Source: Atopsyche davidsoni
Lineage: Eukaryota > Arthropoda > Insecta > Trichoptera > Hydrobiosidae
Length of the DNA: 64,000 bases
Reading direction: 5' to 3'
Assembly: GCA_022113835.1 (NCBI GenBank)
Contig: JAILWY010000001.1
Coordinates: 2,294,001 to 2,358,000 of the forward strand
Of this stretch, positions 47,694 to 59,150 are shown one piece after another. Both the position numbers and the translations under genes were made by a program. The number at the start of each line of letters is the position of its first letter. Position 1 is the first letter of the stretch. The notes below the pieces were generated by a model. That model saw nothing but the letters and a program-made list of their open reading frames with translations, searched no databases and was not told the DNA's origin.

Positions 47694-48590
47694 AGTATCA
47701 AATAATCAAAAAAATAATTATTTTAAGGGAAAATACATATTAAAAGGATTTAAAAAACTGTTTTATTTAAAAATCTAAGATTAATAAGATTTTCAACAAA
47801 TTAAAAGGTTAAAATACTGCAATCGGCCATTTTGACTGAAACACCAATCACAGCGCATGACGTCATACCCCTGTAAACAACTCTATGGTATTCAAATTGG
47901 TCTATGGTCTTCAATGCAAACACAATGGCACGCCAGTTGACAATGATAGTTAATAGGAGGCGTGACGTCAGAGCGGACGCGATGACACCTGCGAGCGTTT
48001 TCGCGCACTTTTGAAAAAATATTATAAAAATGGCTTTAAACTTCGTTGAACTCTAGTTTTTTACCGAAATAAAGTTTTTTTCGTAAATAGTAAACGTGTA
48101 CCCCCATTATGGAAGAGGATTTGAAAATCTTTCGTCATGCCTATTGGCGTGACGACAGTATCAAATAATCAAAGAAATTTTATGGGAAAATACATATTAA
48201 AAATATTTAAAAGACTAATTTAGTTTTATTTAAAAATCTGAGATTAATAAGATTTTCAATCAATTAGAAGGCTAAAATACTGCAATCGGCCATTTTGACT
48301 GAAACACCAATGAGAGCGCATGACGCATCACGCCTCAGTGTACAACTCAAATTGTAAACAAACTTCGATGCAAACACAATGACATGCGTGACAGTTGAGA
48401 TGAGGCGTGACGTCAGAGCGGACGCCATGACACTTGCGAGCTTTTTCGCGCGCTATTGAAAAAATATTATAAAAATGGCTTTAAACTTCGTTAAACTCTA
48501 GTTTATTACCGAAATAAAGTTTTTTTCGTAAATAGTAAACGTGTACCCTCATTACGGAAGAGGATTTCAAAATCTTTCGTCATGCCAATT
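47694..48590. repeat. 463-bp tandem pair with CCAAT and TGACGTCA motifs
   Basis: The start AGTATCAAATAATCAA occurs at 47694 and 48157 (463 bp apart), and the two units align almost to the end (about 48588). Each unit carries GGCCATTTTGACTGAAACAC, a CCAAT box (47844; 48307), a downstream TGACGTCA (47963; 48408) and later CCGAAATAAAGTTTTTTTCG. Unit 1 has a second TGACGTCA at 47858, which reads TGACGCAT in unit 2. Both have the same 9-codon mini-frame (ATGGCTTTAAACTTCGTT start). The unit may be a mobile element or a duplicated promoter segment. Confidence 0.9.
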
Positions 48591-48754
48591 AAATAGATCG
48601 TGTTATGTGCACCTCTCGGAACGCCACTAGCTTGACATGTGACAACGCTTGAATAATAACACTTTCATTACTTCTTATATTTATGTCTATTTTTTGTCAG
48701 ATGCGTATTTATTACCCATTACGTGTAACATGCATAGAAGATGATATTTTTCTG

Positions 48755-48803
48755 AGAGTTTCTTTAATCATTTTTCAATATTTGAAAAAATGTACTTAAT
48801 CAT
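48755..48803. repeat. short repeat shared with the tail of the tRNA-like sequence
   Basis: GAGTTTCTTTAATCATTTTT and TACTTAATCA match 59979-60025 over about 47 bp with few differences. This suggests a common 3' tail of a mobile element. Confidence 0.55.
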
Positions 48804-48821
48804 TATCAATCAATAAAACCT

Positions 48822-48913
48822 GTATAATCTTTTCCTTGGAAAGCTCTGGCGTTTAGATCTGATTCTGGAGCAGGCTGCAGAAGCAATAGCATGAGCCAGC
48901 CCACCTTTTTTTA
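48822..48913 (-). mobile_element. SINE-like repeat, internal fragment
   Basis: On the minus strand: AAGGTGGGCTGGCTCATGCT, TGCAGCCTGCTCCAGAATCA, TCTAAACGCCAGAGCTTTCC and AAGGAAAAGATTATACAGG. It shares the GGTGGGCTGGCTCATGCTAT variant with 42977-43317. Confidence 0.75.
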
Positions 48914-49765
48914 ATAGTTTTAATAGCGAATCAAAATTAAATTAGTGACAAGTGAAATTTTAAACAAAGATATCTTGATATACGTAACCGATATTAAGTT
49001 TAAAAAATATATATTTCAATGCAATCTGAACTACAGCTTAGTGTATAATTTATGAAATGAAGATCGACTATAATTAAGCAGCCGTTTTAGACGTTTTTTT
49101 TAAAGAAAAAAATTATTCTAAAAAATTATCTTATTTTTCGTCAAAGCTTGAATTTTTTCAATTGAAAAAAAACTGTATAAAATTTGCCTGAGCGGTTGCA
49201 AAAAATCTCATACCTGGCAACTCCGGTCTCCTAAGCCTCTGTACCGATACTTGATTTTCTTCCGTACGCATACCTGGGTGTGTTTTTTTTTTCGATTCGC
49301 CGAGTGTCCATGGGACTGGGCTATAAACACTTGCTATTTTTTTATGGCGACAGGTCGGTTCTCTGCCCCGGCGAGGCACAGTAAGCCACGGAGGATAAAT
49401 TATCGACGCGAAACATTTTTACCGCACTATGTCATCGCAGGCCTTTTTTGCGGCACATTCCTAGCTCGGTTGTTTATGTTTACGTTGTGTTGGCGATGTC
49501 ACACCTCAAGCAAAAGAAAATGCTTAGTAAACTATTTATCGTTGTTATTTAGTCAAAAAAATTATTTACACATATTTTTCACTGCTCATTACTCAATAAC
49601 GAAAATAGAGAAACCCGTGTACGCTACGACTTAAGCCACATGTTGTAAGCCCCGCAACCTCAACCATCAGGGCATAGCCTCATACTGTGTTGTATATTAA
49701 CTAACAAAAAGAAAATCTTGAAATTTAATTTAATTTTTCTAACAAGCTATATTTCAAATTTCTAC
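48914..49765. other. non-coding DNA
   Basis: The 49190-49530 segment is more complex, and a 127-codon plus frame (49251-49634) crosses it. That frame starts in a T-run and has no recognised domain, so no gene is called. Confidence 0.35.
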
Positions 49766-49769
49766 TCTT

Positions 49770-50425
49770 GAAGCTCTGGTACGATTTTTATAAGTAAGAG
49801 ATTCGTGTAAAATAGCACCGAATGTCTGTAGGGATTGTACTATTTTTGTGCATAATGCAAAATATTTATTCTCTGAGTGTTTGTACGATTTGCGTGAACG
49901 AATTTAAGGACATCTTTAAAATAAAACTTAGCAACTATTCTTGGAGCTCTCATACGATCTATCATATAGTAGCATTAAAACTTGGAGCACTTTTAATGAC
50001 ACTTTTATAAAATTGCAAAGTATCTGTTTTGGAGCGCGTGCACGATTTTCGAGACACACATAAAATAGTGCAAAGAATCTGCTCTTCGAAATCTCAAATG
50101 ATTTATGAGCAACTAGGGTTGCACTTTATTTTCGAGCTCGCACATAAAATAGTCCAAAGTATCTGGTATTCGAGGGCTTATATGATTAACGAGACACTAA
50201 GGTTGTACCTAATTTTCGAGCTCGAGCCCGATTTTCAAGGCTCTCATAAAATAGTGCAACGTATCTGTTCTTCGAGTGCTCGTACGATTTTCAAGACGCG
50301 TCAAAAATTGCACTCAATCTTTTGGAGCTTAATTGCTTAATCGTGTTTCATTTTAGAGTTCGAGCACGACTTTCAGGGTAAATGGTGCAAAGTGTCTGTT
50401 CTTCGAGAGCTCGTACGAGCCGATA
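49770..50425. repeat. highly diverged tandem repeat
   Basis: Degenerate copies of a unit with CATAAAATAGTGCAAAGTAT, CTGTTCTTCGAG and GCTCGTACGATTTTCGAGAC follow one another (clear near 50030-50100, 50140-50190, 50240-50300, 50380-50425). The older copies on the left are strongly decayed. A 103-codon frame (50029-50340) reflects the repetition and has no known family. Confidence 0.75.
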
Positions 50426-50765
50426 TGTCACCGTCTCCGATGAGGCATCAGAGAACGTGTCAGGCGAGCCAGTCCCGGCAGCATTCCTCGTCGGATGCAC
50501 TCCTTTATTTTTCATGTTACTTGCTCAATTCGTTGGGGATTGTGCTTAACTAGTAATTTATATTTAATAATAGTGATTATGCAACCTTTGGAATCCCATT
50601 TTTTATTGACATGAAAATATTTCTTTGGTTTTGTCTGCATTTGAAGATGAACTTTTACTGTTACCTCTACAAATAAGTTTTCAAGGATTTTTTTTCAAGT
50701 TTGACGATTTGTTGTGAAAAAGTTGTTACAAGTTCATTTTTCAAAGTATTGTTCTTCGCTAGCCA
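50426..50765. other. non-coding DNA beside the mariner fragment
   Basis: Nothing coding was recognised. The minus-strand transposase frame cannot be followed into this segment, so the mariner copy is truncated or heavily decayed here. Confidence 0.4.
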
Positions 50766-51155
50766 CTACTTTTTTTCATCTTTTTGACAATTTTTGGATA
50801 CCATCTCGAAAAAACGATGTGTCTTTTGATGCAATATATGAATCGATCCACAAGTGCAAAAACGGCGTTCGACGTCTCTCGTCTTCAATTCATACGGCAC
50901 CCAATATCCTACCTTTTGGACCATTCCTATGGATTTTAAGCAAACGGATATGGCTTGTTGAGTCACTCCCAATGTTTTTGCGAGTTCTTCTTGCGTTTGG
51001 CTTGAGTTTTCGTCCAATATAGCCTCCAATTCGACATCCTTAAACTTTTCTGGCCGCCCTTCGCGCTCTTTGTCATTGGTGTTAAAATCACCACTTCTAT
51101 CGTGGAAATCGATGAAGCATGTTTCCCTACAGCATTTGATGGCCTTCAGCTGCAC
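50766..51155 (-). pseudogene. mariner transposase, N-terminal fragment
   Basis: The 129-codon frame reads like the DNA-binding half of mariner transposases: GDFNTNDKEREGRPEKF (residues ~22-38, with the GRP motif), helix-turn-helix QTQEELAKTLGVTQQAISVC (53-72) and the linker WVPYEL (85-90), then KTRDVERRF. It ends at KDEKK, where the first catalytic aspartate of the DD34D triad is expected (TGDEKW in the family). The rest of the catalytic domain is missing. Upstream, KKSAAEGHQML-like sequence appears in another frame, so there is at least one frameshift. It is non-functional. Confidence 0.9.
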
Positions 51156-51319
51156 TTTTCTTCAAATGAAATTACACATAATGAAAAAGAAAGCCTAATG
51201 ATGGGGTTATAAAATGAAGTTAGTTGCAACACTGTCCGTTTCGATTTTATACTAGTAACGTCATCTCTTGAAAATCCTTTAAAACCTAATTGTACACCTA
51301 ATAGAATCGAAATTCGCTT

Positions 51320-51480
51320 TTCAATACCTGATTAGTAGGATCAGCCTCAAGTACGTGTTCAGTGTGAATAATTTGATCCCGCAGTACCTGACTTGTACTA
51401 TCAGTATAATTCTGAAGCACTTGATCAGCATAATTAGTATGATCCTATAGCACTTGATGAGTCGGATCCTGCGGTGCGCG
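51320..51480. repeat. diverged short tandem repeat, ~40-45-bp unit
   Basis: Words of the type GTAGGATCAGCCTCAAGTAC, GATCCCGCAGTACCTGACTT and GATCCTATAGCACTTGATGA follow each other, varying around a GATCCT-GCA-GTACTTGA core. About four degenerate units are seen. Confidence 0.65.
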
Positions 51481-51529
51481 ATCGTTATGATTTTTTACAT
51501 TTTTTTTTAAATGAATCGGCGTCCACAGA

Positions 51530-51745
51530 ACTCGCATTAGCATTTCGGACATTCCGCGTCTGGAAAATCAGTGCTCACTTCCCGTTCCTGGTCTCCCGGT
51601 AATTAACATTGGGATCACAAATCAGGAGAGCGATGGGGGGAGCAGGGGAGAGGGTGTCTGCTCTTCCCTCCTCCGCACAGTACCTTCCCCCCAACCCGCT
51701 ACTCACTAGCACCGCGCGAGCCTTGAATAACCTTAGGCAGTGGTA
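51530..51745. other. GC-richer island
   Basis: A balanced to GC-rich block contains a purine-rich segment (GGGGGGAGCAGGGGAGAGGG) followed by a pyrimidine-rich one. No coding frame was recognised. Confidence 0.22.
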
Positions 51746-51845
51746 GCCAAGCAAGCAAAATTTTAAGCTTTCAAATATAATTTATATAAATTTTCATCAT
51801 AAATACTACGCTCTTGAGTATAATAACGCATTCTTATTTGAACAC

Positions 51846-51905
51846 TTGAAGATGTCTCCATTACCGGGACCGAAACGTTGAAGCTTCAAGTTTAATAAAT
51901 TTTAA
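51846..51905 (+). mobile_element. Penelope-like terminal fragment
   Basis: CTTGAAGATGTCTCCATTAC, CGGGACCGAAACG and the palindrome TTGAAGCTTCAA follow the same GAAGATG...CGAAACG design as the fragments at 40040 and 43863. The hammerhead fold itself is not complete. The mobile family is inferred from the shared design. Confidence 0.4.
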
Positions 51906-52290
51906 TGCTATGCAGACTATTACATTTCAAAGTTTAAACTGAACGCGTATAGACGTCGTGGGTTCTTGGTCGAGAGGTCTCCGGTTCGATGACAGGAGAA
52001 GCCTGTTTCAGTATGGTCATAGTCGATTTGACGCGTCATTGCATTGCATGTTTCGATATAAAATTGTTTCTTGGCTTTAAGTTTTAATTTTGTTCACAGT
52101 AGGATGAATCGCTTCTTCGAAAGTGCGCATTTATTTGTTAGTCAATTTTTTTTATAAAAAGACTAAAAGATCTACTTTTATGAGTTTAAAATTACATTTG
52201 AAGCATTTCGTAATAAACTGTTGAATATCAAATTTATCGAATCAAGAATATATTTTAAAAGCTTCTCGTAAAATTACATTTTGTCTCATT
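51906..52290. other. non-coding DNA with a weak tRNA B-box-like word
   Basis: CTCCGGTTCGATGACAGGAG near 51979 resembles a degenerate tRNA T-arm, but no acceptor or anticodon arm could be folded upstream. It may be a worn tRNA-derived SINE. Confidence 0.25.
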
Positions 52291-52314
52291 GGTTTTTCGA
52301 CAAAAATAAATGCA

Positions 52315-52569
52315 ATGCATATTAATTATGTATATTTTCAATTAATTTATTTTAGACTTGCCGATACCTGGCGTGGCTTTTGTATTGAATTGCACTCTCC
52401 TTGCGTACCTGTAGCCACGAGACCAAGACACGGCATCTCTTTCACTCGCGATATCAAAAGCCATGCGTTAGAACGAGATGAAATATACAGCTTTCCGGAA
52501 TCCACAACCACAGGAGTTGTAAACCAAACACAATATTTATACAGTGTCTCAAAAGTTGATTCAAATTGA
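52315..52569 (+). other. open frame with acceptor-like 5' boundary, possible exon
   Basis: The frame becomes compositionally distinct after a pyrimidine-rich tract ending TTTATTTTAG at about 52355, a good splice-acceptor context. It continues for ~70 codons (LADTWRGFCIELHSP start) to a TGA at 52567-52569. No protein family is recognised and codon composition alone cannot prove coding. A terminal exon or a chance frame are both possible. Confidence 0.15.
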
Positions 52570-53805
52570 GTAGACTGACTAAATTTATATTAAAATATAA
52601 TTTTATTATTATTATTATATATATATATATGACCTTGTATGGGCTGTGCCATATCCTTCATCAACGAACCGGTGAAAATTAACACAGTAACTAAAATGTA
52701 CAGGCATTTAAAAAATAGCCTAACAGCACAAATATCTACTCTGAATCCAAAGCATTGATAATGATTTAGCTAATAATTTATTGAGTATATTAATTAATAT
52801 AATGGCTGGATGGTTTCGCTTCCCTGTTGATATGAACAGGATTTTTTTAACGCTGAAGATGCTCTAATAGTTTTATCTCTATAAATTATTTCCCTCATAT
52901 CGGGCCATGCGGGGGTCGCTTCATTATAATTCTATGGCCGGCTGTTTATTTGCTCCCTGGAAAAAACTACCTCAATTTAATTGGAATACCTAGCGCACAG
53001 CTTCTCAACACTCTACCGATCCTTTTTATCACACCTGATTACTTATTTTTAATGCAGGTTAAATACGTTTAACCACGGAACAATACAGTCCTGTTTATTT
53101 AAATATCAAAAAATCGATATATTTTTTCGTTTTTCCATATGTGAACATATAATAATCACAGTGTTTAAAAGAAGACTTTAATAAATTAATGCGTATACTT
53201 ATAAACACGTAAAGTGCTCAATTTGAAAAAAATAGGCAGAGCACATGCTATTTTTATTTATTATAAAATAATATAAAACGCTAGGCTTTATACGCAATTT
53301 CTCACTTAAACGTAAAAAAATTCATGCGCCTCATAGATACACCACCATTGCTACAGTTTTTTTCAATTTTTTTTTTACAGTCTAGTTTTGGCATGTTTAC
53401 TTCATACATATATAAAAGCTTATTTCCCAAAACAGTAATTTAATAAATCTAATATATCTCAGTAGAATACTTTAGCAGGTTGAGAAGCACCTGCCCGTAC
53501 TGACTGCAGACCCTGCATTCACCTAAGGGCCCCTACCTGGGGGGGTAGATTTGCCCTAATGGGGCGAGCTAGAACACCAGAGACCTGCTGCATACCATTA
53601 CAGATGGTCCAGGGTACCTGGACCCCACAGCTGCCGATATCTTTTGCCACACCTCCCCGCATACCAGGTATGTTGTGATTTTTTATACGAGCACTTCAGT
53701 CTACTCGCTCGGGTGTTTTCATGTACCAATCTTATATAAACGATAGACTATTTTGACTACTAAATGTACCTTTATTTATACAATACTACAAATAAATATT
53801 GTATA
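52570..53805. other. non-coding DNA with AT microsatellite and one GC-richer block
   Basis: An (AT)n tract lies near 52616-52630. The block at 53480-53670 is GC-richer and contains an 8-bp stem with a 3-base loop (GGTCCAGG / CCTGGACC, 53606-53624). No gene or known repeat was recognised. Confidence 0.38.
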
Positions 53806-53809
53806 AATG

Positions 53810-54160
53810 CCTCCCTGCTCTCTCTATTCTGTTGCTTGTGCATGTATAAAGGATTAGTGGACTTGGAATGATTGTGGAAGGATATGCTCTGGAAGTACCT
53901 TGGAAGGCTCCTGCTATTTTTTCTGCAGTATCAGATCTAAACGCCAGAGCTTTGCAAGTAAATGATTATATAATCATGCTATTGGGCAGCAGCAATACGC
54001 AAACTCTTATTTCCAATATAAAACTGTGGTGTAGAAGGACCCAGGGACCCACTACACTATTTTCCCCTTAGAAAACCATGAACACTGGCTCACTATGAGT
54101 ATATACTTAGTAAAATGGCCGCAAACCTCCTCTGAGGAAAAGCACTTGATGAAGATGAAT
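53810..54160 (+). mobile_element. SINE-like repeat, near full length
   Basis: Complete order of family words: CCTCCCTGCTCTCTCTATTC, GTGGACTTGGAATGATTGTG, GTATCAGATCTAAACGCCAG, GCTATTGGGCAGCAGCAATA, AACTGTGGTGTAGAAGGACC, CACTACACTATTTTCCCCTT, AAACCATGAACACTGGCTC, CAAACCTCCTCTGAGGAAAA and a GATGAAGATGAATAAAT end. With 42977-43317 this defines the family's extent. Confidence 0.9.
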
Positions 54161-54949
54161 AAATTAATAAAATAAATATGTTATACAATTGGTTATGATT
54201 CGCTGGGGAATCTGATGCATGAATAGCGATTGGATTCATCTTAATCTTTTAGCCAAATGGGTAGGAGATTACAATGGTCATTATATTTCAGCCGACTAAT
54301 CATATTTTTTGTTTCATTATTTTTAGTTATACATGCCACATTTAATTCATATTTTTATATAGTCAGAGCGCATTGAACTTGTTATTGTTCACTTGCAAAC
54401 TTTTGCAACTTATATCAATCAAATAACATATGAATCGATTTATAAAATAGCGCTTACGATAATTTGCAGACCAGACGACTTTAATTTATACAGCAAGGTC
54501 AAAGATTCCCGAGCTAAACTATTAACGTTTTATATGAATATTAAAATGTAAGAATCTTCAGAATGATATGAAAACTTTAATTCAGAATTAGCTTTTCAGT
54601 TTCAAAACATCGATTTCAATTAATAAAAACTTCTTTTTTTTTTATTCACCATTTTAACAACAGTCTACTTTTTATGTGTTCAATAAATAACTTGGAACAT
54701 TATTATGATTTTTTTTAGTTAAGTAATCTATGATGTCAGCAGTATTACTATAAATGTGAATAACACAAAATAAACATGTCACAAGGTTTTTTTGTGGTTT
54801 TCTCCTTTTGCATACAAATATAATTTTATTTGAATGCAAAAGTGAGATATTTTTTGAATCTCTACATCGATATTTTAGATTGGGAAACCAGGCATTTGGG
54901 CTTCTACCGCAGCACGAGCACAGCTTGCTGGTGAGGTTTCCAATGGTTG
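54161..54949. other. AT-rich non-coding DNA
   Basis: Nothing coding or repetitive was recognised up to the hAT element. Confidence 0.45.
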
Positions 54950-54957
54950 TTTTAACT

Positions 54958-55439
54958 CATAGATTCCCAAACTATTTTGTCCCATCGACCCTTTGTCAAG
55001 TTTTCCTGTTTTTCGTAGACCCCTGCCTTGCTAATATTGATTTTTTATAACATTCATCAACTTCAAACATATTTTTATGATATACAGGTGCGCCATATTT
55101 TATGTCGGTATGTAAATATTAAATATTTTTTAGATTTATTAACCAATTGATTTAAGTAAACATGATTTGAAACATTAATTCAGTACAATTTTAACCATGC
55201 TTCACCCTGAAACAACGCGCCGAAATAGTGACGCTGTACATTGAAAATAGTCGTTCAGTTGTGTTAACTCAACGTGCATATCGTCGAAAATATCGTGGCC
55301 AACATGGCCCATGGGATTCACTCTTGTAAACCCCCATTTACAGTTCGTGAACCCCCAATTTAATTTTTCGCTGTCATCAGCCCCTTGCAGGGCAGAATCG
55401 ATCCATGGGGGTCGATATTGACCACTTTGGGAACCTATG
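54958..55439 (-). mobile_element. non-autonomous hAT element, family 1, subtype B
   Basis: The ends are CATAGATTCCCAAACTATT and TTTGGGAACCTATG. Flanking 8-mers TTTTAACT (54950-54957) and CTTTAACT (55440-55447) agree at 7 of 8 positions. Read in reverse, the element matches 22999-23459 along its length, including CAACGTGCATATCGTCGAAA in the centre. A frame from 55405 begins in its right end and is not a gene. Confidence 0.93.
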
Positions 55440-55447
55440 CTTTAACT

Positions 55448-56500
55448 CGACCAAGAACACACCTAAAGAATTCTCCTTTTTTTACATTATAAAGAGCGGA
55501 AGTGCCACGATATTGGTTACGGTTACTCGACACAGTTATAATGATCCCTCCCACGATCGAGTGGTATTTTGCAAATTAACTCATCACCAGGAAGGTACAT
55601 ACCTACTAGAGTCACCTAACCGGATCAAGGGGCAAGGCATCGATTAATCATAACATACTGACAATATATAATAATAATAAAAAAATTATGCTCTTACAGT
55701 GCTTTACAATTGTATTGAATGAATTGCATCAAATTTAAATAATAAAAATTATTTTGTGTGAATTACATATCACTTGTCAGAGTTTACTGAACTTTGAATC
55801 AAATTTTTTTTTTAAATAAATGCAGAGCCATTTGAGATTGAATTAAGGGTGATACATATGCATCAACCATTACTATTCATCTAGATTATCTATTATTTCT
55901 TATTACCAATTCTGCCATAGGTATGTGGGAAACGTCCGTTGCTTAAATCACTATTTATGCAGATTTTCTTCAAACAAAAAACTCTTCATTTAAATACACA
56001 GTATACCTCGTTATTAAGAAGTCTCTCACTGTATTTAAGCTTGTAAATTTATAAAAAAAATTCCTTCGTTTGCTCTTCATATAAGAATAAAGACAGCATC
56101 AGCATATTAATGAACTGGATTTTTTTTTCTAAAATGCCAAGTTTGTTGAGTTCATTTCACGTAATATTCACACCAAAGAACTGGCATATCTTCAAAGGGT
56201 ACCCGAGATAACAATGGCTTGTGTATTTTTTGCAAATTTTATAATAGATTATATAATGGATGCAATTTATATATAAACTACTTGATTTATTTATTAAATG
56301 TGCTATTTATGCTTTATACTTATATAAATACTTGTACTTAAAATTTTTTTTTTAGAAAAAGAGAGTCAGCAGAGCTCGGATAGTCCAAAGACAGATTGTC
56401 AAATAATATGAAATATTCAACAGATGCAATAATGATTGTGTTTAGCTTGATTATGACATTGTTAGCTCATTGTTAGATTATGACCATTTTTAAGTCTTCG
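55448..56500. other. AT-rich non-coding DNA
   Basis: No gene or known repeat was recognised. Confidence 0.42.
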
Positions 56501-56970
56501 TCAAACAGAAACTGGCTTTTCATATTTGTTGGGCGACGAAAGTAAATTCTTCACGGCAGCTAGAAACCCGCCTCCGTGCGCCGACTCGTTAATATTTTAA
56601 TGAAGAATGTTTGTAATCGAACGGTAATTAATACAAGTCGGTTCTCAAATAATTTTTGGTGTTGAAAATATGATAATTCTCAGAGCAGACGGATGTTTCC
56701 TCAAGACGCCCACCGCCCGGCTCGGTCCAGGGCAACCAGTTTAACGAAATAATAATGTCTACCGCTTCTTGCACATACCCATTTCGTGTAATGCTTTCTT
56801 AAGAATTTATTTTGAATTTCATAGAAATCAACCGACTTTCTTTTACGAATCGATCGCTTTGATTCCTGTTATATTCTCTCGAGGTATAAGCCCTCCACGC
56901 GAATCGCGACACAACCGACCTACTGACAAAATTCCAGTGGGTTTTTTTTCACCTACAACCGATTAGCAAT
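56501..56970. promoter_or_regulatory. complex island
   Basis: Balanced composition, scattered CpG-rich words (CACCGCCCGGCTCGGTCCAG) and TAATTA-type cores. A 65-codon frame (56769-56966) is not recognisable. Possibly conserved non-coding sequence. Confidence 0.18.
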
Positions 56971-58935
56971 TAGCCAAAAGCTTCCATTTATTCAGAGTAC
57001 TTTGGTTTCATATGTTAATTGTATCGCAGAGTGTGTAGAAACGCTTTAAAAATTCAAAAAAACACTTGTCGTATCCAATAATCCTATCTGAGACATAACT
57101 GATAACCGAATGGTGTTTCCATAAAAAAAAACAACCAAAATAAAACGGTATCATTTTTATTTGTCATAATCGTCCAGAACTAAATTTAGCAACATAGCAT
57201 CAAATGATTAAAAAAAACATCCACAGCTTCAGAGTAATTTAAATCAATTGCGCTTTCCTGCGTTTATTTAATTAATATGCGGACAGTCCAGCGGGGACAT
57301 GCAAAGTTAATATTGTAATCAATTGTGCACTACAGTACCTTCAATGATGCGTTTATAATTTAATGTTGCATTCCAAATGAGGCGTAAACACGGCAGGTAC
57401 AAAGAGCACACGTGAAATAATCGTACTGGCTTTGCAACTACAAAAAAATACTCGTTACTTTGTGTATCTAATAGGTTTGTTACATTTGTATGGGTGATTT
57501 TTGATACAAGGTGTTTCAAAAGTCGCAATTTTAAAAAAATAAGACGGCACGAACCACGAATAAATGCTAGTTTAATTTTTATCAAAATTATAAACAAGGT
57601 ATTTAGATTTTGGATTAAATACTTGTATGGGATAGTTTTTGGTTATGATATATATAAGATATGCAGGTATTAGATTTCAGACAACTCTTTTATGGGCTGC
57701 TGATTGGCCATACCAAAGCTAAGGTAATGCTTCCTGAAATGTTTAACAGACAACCCAACGTAGAATTAAAACAAATATATCCAATAATACTTGCAATATT
57801 TTTCAATTTCAAATATATATTTGCATACAAAACGCAAGTTTGGTAAAAACATGAATATTTTTTCTTGCAATACTGTGAGTAGAGAGCTCGCTCCGCACCG
57901 ACCATGTCTTCATTTGAATAAACCGATAGGTGTTATTACCTGGTATAAATTATGATTCACCTGACATCAATCAGGCGATACGAGTCCCACGCAAATAATT
58001 TTTTTACAATTCAGTTTGTCCATATGTTGATGAAATTTATAATTACAACTTGCGTTTTTATATTTTAGAGCAAACGCATCGATTTGGAGTATTAATATGA
58101 TCTGTCGTAAAAAAATTATCGTTCGGAATGTCTAGAGACGTTTCGTAACTTTACCGGCAAGACAAACCCCCGTGTATTTACACATAAATAAAAAAATACA
58201 CCATAATTCAAAATTCACATAAGGCATTGCATTTTGAGTAAATCGTTACTTGCAGGTAAATTTATGAATAAAATTAAAAACTGCTTGCTTTGATTTTAAA
58301 CTTACCACACGCCAGTGATAATTAATCATAAAAAAATTACAAGTCTCGGTTAACTTGTTTTCTCTATTTATCAATAATAATAAAAATGGCTCAACGCCAA
58401 AAAAAATCACAAAAATATTTTTTTTATTCAAAAATGTATATCATTTATAGTATTTATGGAATCTATCTGAGAATCAAAGTATGTTAAGAAATAAACACGT
58501 AATAACATAGTATATAAATCTCGTATTATATGTTATTAAACACTACTTATTATACTTTCTACAAGTCATCGCGTTACAAATAGATTGAAATGTAGCGAAT
58601 TGATTATCAACAACTTGAAGATAAATCAACCCATCGTCCAATATAGTAACTCAATTTATTTTTAATCCTAAATAACTGACAGTTTAATGAAATATCCGTG
58701 AAATCTTATAATACCCGGCGTAGATTGCAAACCGCTTAAACGCCATGATTGTTTTGTACTTTTTGCGCCACTGCCTAATTTAAATACAAAAAAATACTAT
58801 TAATAATAATAATAATAAGTACACGTATATTTGGAACCACAGCCTTAAAATCAACTCGTGGTCTAAACATAATAATGCTTACTTTTCGAACAGCAATTAA
58901 ACTTTTGACGTTGAAACTATAAGCTTTTGTATGAC
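56971..58935. other. AT-rich non-coding DNA
   Basis: AAGGTGTTTCAAAAGTCGCA near 57508 resembles a transposon terminus but no partner end was found. A short (AAT)n tract lies near 58799-58815. No gene was recognised. Confidence 0.4.
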
Positions 58936-58940
58936 TGTTA

Positions 58941-59150
58941 TTCTGTGCCCTGAATGTAGGTGCAGGATCGATAATGGAGTAGTGGACATGGAATGGTTGT
59001 AAAAGGATGCGTTCTGAAAGTACTTTGTAAAAGAAGGGGGGGATCCTGCTATTGTTTCTGAACCCTGCTGCAGAAAAATATAAAATATAAAACTGATTCA
59101 CTACACTAGTCACCAACCTCGTCTAAAGAGAAGCACCGAAGAAGAAGAAG
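58941..59150 (+). mobile_element. SINE-like repeat, internally deleted
   Basis: TGGAGTAGTGGACATGGAAT, GATCCTGCTATTGTTTCTGA and CCTGCTGCAGAAAAATAT are followed directly by AAACTGATTCACTACACTAG and the CACCAACCTCGTCTAAAGAG tail ending in (GAA)n. The central part with the AGCAGCAATACG words is deleted. Confidence 0.82.

Noticed and set aside
49251..49634. 127-codon plus-strand frame
   Set aside because: No recognisable domain; it begins in a T-rich run and lies in a unique, unidentified segment.
51955..52005. tRNA B-box-like GGTTCGATGAC
   Set aside because: The T-arm pairing is imperfect and no upstream arms fit; at most it is a worn tRNA-derived repeat.
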